Part shown: one piece after another, positions 58,050 to 64,000 of the stretch
How the letters are laid out: every line of letters starts with the position of its first letter
How positions within the stretch are numbered: the first letter of the stretch is position 1
NCBI GenBank assembly: GCA_030549775.1
Contig: CM060174.1
Span: forward strand, 92,706,132 to 92,770,131
DNA from: Tamarix chinensis
Lineage: Eukaryota; Streptophyta; Magnoliopsida; Caryophyllales; Tamaricaceae
Direction of reading: 5' to 3'
DNA: 64,000 nucleotides
Position numbers and translations under genes: made by a program
The notes under the pieces: generated by a model
Seen by the model: the letters and a program-made list of their open reading frames with translations, nothing else
Database searches by the model: none
What the model was told of the DNA's origin: nothing

Positions 58050-61000
58050 TGTGACACCCTTAATTTTAGCACTTAAAATTTTTATTTGAAATAGTTAATT
58101 GTAGAAGTTAAAACATTAAAAATGTAGAAAATTACTGGTATCATAGTATAAGTTTGCTTTCCTCTATTATTCTTACATTGAGTGCTAAGGTTAAAATGTT
58201 ACTCTATTTATATTAAAAATGACAATTATAAGAAAAATATTAGAAATTATATTACAAATTAAAATCATTCCGATAATATAAGGTTGGGTAATGGTTACAA
58301 AATTCAAATGAAAAGAAAGAAACACAAAAAGGAAATAAGAGCCCAGAGATATATAGATCAACACAAATGTCAAAACTATTTAATTCCAATATACCAATAA
58401 ATTTCAAAACAACAAAGGTAGAGCACGAATGCAGCTATCGAATACAGGTGGGGTACGAAGGAAACTACTAACTACATGTAGGGCACGAAGACAACTATCG
58501 ACCCACCAATCCAATGGAATTCCGGCAACCAACAATAATTATTTCCATTTTATTTACTCAAGGGAATATACTATCAATTGAGAGATACTAAGGTACTCTG
58601 GTCATATCGGTAATACATTATCTTACCAACTATCAACCTAAAGATACTAAGGTATCATGGTCGTATTGGCACCCGGAGGAAGCACAATACGTTACTAACA
58701 ATGACTCCTAATTCATAAGTCTGTATACCCTCTTAGAAATCTTTAGTATAGCTACCTCTAAAGAGTCATCATTCTTAATTTTAAGATCTTTCACTTTAAA
58801 TATTAATATCTTAATGAGGTGATCATAAAATATTACATAATGTATAATAATTTAAATTCCATGCTCATCGTTTTTTTCTTTATTTTTAATTATTCAAGTC
58901 AATCCTAAGGTCAATGAACCAAGCCAAAACCAAAGTTGACACTAATGTCAAACTAACAATCTACTAAAGCTATCCTATATGCAATTATTCTTATTTAGGT
59001 GCATTTTATCATAAATGACCAAAATACCATTGAAACAATATTATCACAATATTATCCATATTAAATGATCATTTATTTTAATTAGCAATTTTTCACGAAA
59101 ATGCTAAAATATGATAATTAAAATATATTTGTATGTAGGTAAATTACAAGACATAATAAATGACTATATTGCCCCTACACATAATTAAGTATATAAAATT
59201 CTAACATGTATATCTAACTCATCATAAATCCCATGCTTTCATACTTAACATCATATAATATATTTTAGGCATACATGTCGGAATAATGCAAGCATGGTAC
59301 ATGTAAAATATTATTCTAACCCTAGGTTATACGAATAATAATAATAATCATGCAAAAATAAGGCTAAACATGTTCAACATATCATGTTATATACATACAA
59401 CATGCATAGTTAATTCATGATATTAAATTTGTTATAACATGCTTTCATACATTTAATATTATACATAATTTAACATGTTTAATGATATATAATTTCATGC
59501 TAGCATACTTAAGAAAATAAATACAACATAACAAGATATACTTAGGACAATAATATAACTTAACATATTGGAGCCCTAATATTCTATCGTGGGATACATT
59601 TTCGTAAGGCATATTACTTTAATTCTAGAAAAAATCACAAAATACACAAAATAAAACACCACACTAGCCTCTACTACAACATCCTTCTTTACCTAAAAAC
59701 AAGGCCATAAAAAATTATATTAGAACTGAACAAGCGGATAAAAAAAGGCATTGAAATAACATGACAAAACTAACAACACACTACTTGATTGAGGATAGAA
59801 TTTACAAGGGAAAATACTATAGAATTCACTCTAAGAGCAAAGCTTGGTGTGAGATTTTCATGTAGGGAGGGACAACCAAATGTAAGGTAGGATTGACGAT
59901 GGAAACTTGGAACCATACATGTAAGATCGGCATACAAGCACAAGCTCGGCAACACACAACATAAGTTCGACACGCAAGGCACAAGCTCGGGTGTGTGTAG
60001 ATGGGATGTGGCTAGGGGTCGGATGCATAAAGGATTCATGCTGGAGGTTGGGTGATCGTGTAGGATGGGCACGAGAGTGGTTAAACTATGTGTAAGGCTC
60101 ATGTATAAGAGGACTGGTGAAGTTGGAGTCACACACAGGCAGTGGTGACAAGAGGAAGAGAAGGGGAAAGATAGGGGTGTTGGGCAACAAAAGTGGGGGA
60201 AGCTAGGGTGGTTTGGCTAGGTGAACTATTTCCAAAATTAGTGGTAGTGCAATACAAGGATTGGTGATGATTGGGTTGGTGTGAGCATGTTGGAGGTTAG
60301 GGGTGATGGTGTTGTGAAATGGTTATGGCTACAAAAATGGTTGTATGGGCTGCTGTGAAAATGATGGTGAAGGTTAGGGAAAACTATGGGTAAAAACTAG
60401 CGAAAAGGAGGAAGAAGAAGGTTTCGGTTGGGTTTGAAATTGTAGTACCCAGAATTTTATTTATTCTTACTCCTAAGTAATTAATATCTTAACCTAATTC
60501 TAATTTCAAAAAATTGATATTTCTACCTTAGTCTAACACATTAATCCTAAATATTAACCTAATCCCAATCTTTAGTCTAGATAATTTATACTTGAACCTA
60601 ATCCTAATACTATATGATTAATATTTTAATCTTACCTAATTTTGTTAATCGCAAAATTTAACCTAACCCTTAACCATAATCACACACTTATCTTCTTCTT
60701 TTTTTCTTTTTTCTTTTTCTTTCTCCTTATCCTTTTCTTTTCTCCCTCTCGGCTTCCTTTTTCTTATTCTTTCCCCTTCCCCCTGTGTGAATCCCTCCCT
60801 TTTCGATCAAATCCCCTATGCCATGCCTACCTATTGAACCTGCCTATCCTACATTCACCACCACCACCATCAACTCCCACATCTCAAGGGATGTGTTTGT
60901 TAAATTTTTTTCCCAAACCTTTCCCTTGATCGTTCACCCCATCTTGTATGTGCCTTATCTTCCCTATCTCTCATTCCTCACCATGCAAACAAACATGTTA

Positions 61001-61499
61001 GTATCTATATATATACCTCCCAAACTCTACCTCATTTAATGTCCAACTAATCCCTCACTCCCTCCATTTCTATCGAGTGGAACCAACCCAAAATGACCTT
61101 CCTTGTTCTCTCTTTTCTCTTTCTTTTCTTTCTTTGTTCATTTTTGTCACCCACCATCAACTCCACTCGCCACCACCATCCACCAAATACCATTGTTCCC
61201 TTGGAAAACCAACCAAAACTACCACCCCATCAACCCCCTCATAGTTGCCCAAATATTGCCACCCTAATACTTTTCTTTTTGCTTCTCCCCATCATGATCT
61301 AATTCATTTTATTTGAGGTGCATAGCTATGCCCCCTCTCACACCCTAGTCACGCCCCTCTCACATGACCTACGCTTGGTTCGTGCACAACTCGTGTGCAC
61401 CTTAGACACCTTGCTCGTGTGCATTCTAAGCTCTCGACCCATGCATGAGATGTATGTTACACCCATAACCTTTGATAGAAATTTTTTTAGGGTGTTACA
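58050..61499 (-). mobile_element. Ty3/Gypsy-family solo LTR, antisense (copy C), with perfect TSD
   Basis: Seen: ATTAG stands directly outside both ends (58045-58049 and 61500-61504). On the minus strand it begins TGTAACACCCTAAAAAAATTTC at 61499, like the starts of copies B and the 62283 copy. It ends GTGCTAAAATTAAGGGTGTCACA at 58050, like the ends of A and B. The AT-rich body and, from 60440 down to about 59770, a minus-strand CT-rich block follow the family layout. Between about 60441 and 61460 lies a segment in the opposite orientation (separate entry). No internal gag-pol is present, so it is a solo LTR or a rearranged one. Confidence 0.7.
60441..61462 (+). mobile_element. Oppositely oriented LTR-like segment inside copy C
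   Basis: Begins TGTAGTACCCAGAATTTT. It then shows CCTAA-type repeats and a plus-strand CT-rich block, the same layout as the plus-strand start at 36389. It may end at ATGTTACA (61462). A clear 5-bp target duplication is not seen: GAAAT at 60436-60440 recurs at 61478-61482, 15 bp beyond the apparent terminus. It is either a nested, internally deleted LTR or an inverted part of copy C. Its Pro/Ser-rich frames (60642-60929, 61093-61302) come from composition. Confidence 0.45.
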
Positions 61500-61504
61500 A
61501 TTAG

Positions 61505-62282
61505 TTGACTCAAACTCCCCGAGAGTGGATCAGTTAGAACAATAGGAATATTTGACTATATTTAAATATTAAAATTTTGGATGAACTTTATTTTGGTACT
61601 ATGATATTTGGTCTAATATTTTTTAGATACCTTGTATTTTTTATAATTACGCTCAGGTACCTTTACATTTAAATTTATTTTCACTTGAGTATCTAAATGG
61701 TACCCATGTAGGTACTCAAGTTAAAATAAATTCAAATATGAAGGACCTCAATAGAATTATGCAAAACATAGGGTGCCGAGAAAATAATAGGTCAAATGTT
61801 AAAGTACCTAAATTGGATTTATCCTAAATTTTATGTGGGTTAAGTACGCATTTATCTATATCAAGAAGGTCATTTTGTAAAGTCAATTTTCTTACTTTGT
61901 TCTATGAATTAAAAAGAAAAAGAACATAATTAGCATTAATTGATCAACTAAAATATCTCTATAGATTATTTGTATGTTTATAAAATTTATAGAAGAAAAT
62001 ATTTTGGCTATAAATATTATAATCTTACGAACTTATGAGTGATAGTTTTTTGGATTAAAAATCACTAATAGTAGCCATCAATGAATAAATTTATTCTATT
62101 GATGTTAAATACTACTACTATATATTGGAAAATATCTAATTTCGACAACTAATATATGATTGATTGATATTAAATACTATTATTATTTTAACTTATCTAA
62201 TATTAGCCTTTTATTCTATGTTAGGAAATTAATAAACAAGATTAGTATAACTAATACGCTATGGATGTTAATATATAATGCT
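61505..62282. other. Gene-free AT-rich spacer
   Basis: No gene or family recognised. Around 61590-61800 an inverted pair (AGGTACC/GGTACTC-type motifs near 61660 and 61710) suggests a small foldback sequence, not resolved further. Confidence 0.4.
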
Positions 62283-64000
62283 TATAATACCCCAAAATTT
62301 TGTAACATTTATTTTCACACATTTAGCATTTTATTCGAAACATAATCCTTAAACTTTATCTTAACTATTTCTATTAACCCTTGATCCGTAACCCATAAAT
62401 TCTTAAATAAATTTATCATTTTTTTATCGTTCTCCTTTATTATTAAACCCACCATATACTTGTTAATTTTTCTTCACTTCATTTATCCTAATTGGGTACT
62501 CTAACCTTATATAAATTAATTTTATCCTAATTCCTTAATCCTAATCTTAAAACTAATTTTAATCCTAAGCCTTCATTTCTTCCCCCTTTTTTCTTTATTT
62601 CAATATTTTATTTTTTCTTTTTCATTTTCTTTCCTTTTCCCTTTTCCTTTTTCTTCTTTTCCTCCTTGACTCGACATCCCTCCCTCTTTTCCCCTTTGAT
62701 CCATGTATCCCTTGCATTCCCCTTGTTCATGCCCCTTTCTTCCTTTCCCTTCCTAGCTCCTAGAACCCTTGACCCCTGCACTTTCCTTCTCTTACACCAG
62801 AGCACACCTCTGCCATATGCATATCTCTGCATGCCTATGCCCCTTTACCCATGCCTCTCACGTCTCGAGCAACCATTCACCATCACCTCTAGCCTGTTGA
62901 TCTATCTAACATCACCAATCGACTGCTTATATACACCCTTTACCCTCTCCATTTTTTATTTTGAACCAGTTTAACTGACCCCCTGCTCCCTTCCTTTCTT
63001 CTCCATTTTTCCCTTATCCTTCTGCCCTGCATTAGTTCCTCAACCTATTCGTTCCCCTTAATGCACCACACCACCAGCATTCACCATCGACCATCATCAT
63101 CCGAATCCCTTTTCCTCTACCTTGATCGATGACCCACCTTCTTTCCTTTCTCATTCTCTTTTCCCCTGACCTTGCTTTTGGTTATGTGCATCACAAGGTC
63201 ATGCAACAAGCCACCGAACCACACACAACTGTGTGAACTTGAGGGTATTTTAGTAATTTTACTTGATAAATAAATGAATATAAATTGCTATTTTATGGAT
63301 TAAATATTACTATGGTTAATGTTGGTATTTTTTTAAGGTAAAAGAGGTTGATTTGTGAAGCCTGATAATTTTATAAGGCTGCTTATTTTGTACTTTTGCC
63401 TGAAAATTAGGTAATTCTTATACTTCACTAAAATGTTAAACATCACATGATAACACATTAGGATTTTGATGTATAAACTATGTTAAGTAGGTTTGTTATC
63501 TTGTAATCTATATACTCTACTAAAATATGAGATATCGCATGGTGTCACATTAGAGTTTTAATGTGTAAATTGTATTAAGCATGTTTGTTATGTTGTAATG
63601 ATTGGCCTAATAATGTTAGTATGAAATTTGGTAAAATAGAGCATGTTGATTTGTGTAAAATATTATGTGTAAGAATCATGTTAAAATGGGTTTAATGTCG
63701 GGAATACCTTATGTATGTTATGTATGTGTAATATGATAGATTGAACATGTCCGAGCATATTTTTAGCATGATTATTAATATAGTGTGCCATAGGAGCATT
63801 ATGGTAATTTTAAGCATATTATGAAATTTATTTTGATAAGCATGCTTAATATGCATCATTTATTATTGGGTATGGATAATGATGCACCTTGATGTTTTAG
63901 AAATGGATGTTAGGGTTTTATGTGCTAAATCATGTATAAGGATAAAATGGTCATTTGGCATGTTAAATAATTTAATTATTGTCCTTTAGCCTTCTCATGA
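62283..64000 (+). mobile_element. Gypsy-family LTR, plus strand, cut by the window end
   Basis: Starts TATAATACCCCAAAATTTTG, one base from the family TGTAATACCCC start. It has the same CT-rich block (62580-63170), then AT-rich DNA clearly homologous to copy B: GAGGGTATTTTAGTAATTTTAC at 63241 against GAGGGTATTTTGATCATTTTAC at about 17782, and the ATAACACATTAGGATTTTGATGTATAAAC block at 63449 against about 17995. The 3' end lies outside the window, so solo LTR and full element cannot be told apart. Confidence 0.72.

Noticed and set aside
60642..61302. Plus-strand ORFs of 69-95 codons with Phe/Ser/Pro runs
   Set aside because: Same CT-rich LTR block; no conserved frame between copies.
62608..62974. 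Overlapping ORFs on both strands
   Set aside because: CT-rich part of the LTR starting at 62283; the minus-strand version is Lys/Glu/Gly only.
1..64000. CRISPR arrays, bacterial-type operons, rRNA genes, telomere arrays
   Set aside because: No regularly spaced repeats, no rRNA sequence and no tandem TTTAGGG; isolated CCCTAA-like words in the LTR starts are not arrays.

Overview
The window reads as nuclear DNA of a flowering plant, probably a eudicot. It is strongly AT-rich, its genes have GT-AG introns, and it carries plant-type Tourist MITEs, Copia and Ty3/Gypsy LTR retrotransposons, PIF/Harbinger and LINE relics and an endogenous pararetrovirus relic. Only three protein-coding genes can be supported with confidence; most of the rest is decayed transposon DNA.

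Genes. (1) 2831-4177, minus: an uninterrupted 448-residue HhH-GPD DNA glycosylase of the AlkA / 3-methyladenine DNA glycosylase II type, with low-complexity N- and C-terminal tails. (2) 25277-28104, minus: five exons that splice in frame into a 144-residue organellar GatC, subunit C of the glutamyl-tRNA(Gln) amidotransferase. (3) 50633-54970, plus: ten exons that splice in frame into a 225-residue phosphatidylinositol synthase (CDP-diacylglycerol-inositol 3-phosphatidyltransferase) with an intact CDP-alcohol phosphatidyltransferase motif. They do unrelated work (nuclear base-excision repair, organellar tRNA charging, phospholipid synthesis) and do not form a cluster.

Layout. 1-2830: no recognisable gene. 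4.2-7 kb: Tourist-like MITE, a very AT-rich trinucleotide tract and small foldback elements. 7-10.6 kb: nothing recognised. 10.6-22.9 kb: one minus-strand Copia element, decayed, split by two plus-strand solo LTRs of a long-LTR Gypsy family (10747-14014 and 16425-20193) and by a further insertion near 15.1-16.0 kb. 25.3-28.1 kb: GatC. 28.8-30.5 kb: PIF/Harbinger relic (transposase C-terminus plus Myb-like ORF1). 31.9-32.8 kb: a 901-bp internally deleted Copia with a perfect 5-bp target duplication. 35-37 kb: further Gypsy LTR pieces. 37.0-37.8 kb: remnant resembling a Caulimoviridae movement-protein region. 37.8-38.3 kb: an LTR with a TATA box. 41.3-41.7 kb: an isolated GC-rich island. 42.9 kb: tRNA-like sequence. 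44.6-45.5 kb: broken coding-like sequence of unknown family. 45.6-45.8 kb: second MITE copy. 47.5-48.7 kb: small LTR element. 50.6-55 kb: PIS. 56.6-57.3 kb: LINE relic. 58.0-61.5 kb: a minus-strand Gypsy LTR with a perfect target duplication and an oppositely oriented LTR segment inside. 62.3-64 kb: the start of another Gypsy LTR cut by the window end.

No wholly new system was found. The points most worth a second look are the nested retrotransposon stack, the pararetrovirus relic, the two small LTR elements, the head-to-head LTR segments, and three unexplained islands (41.3 kb, 44.6-45.5 kb, 46.7 kb).
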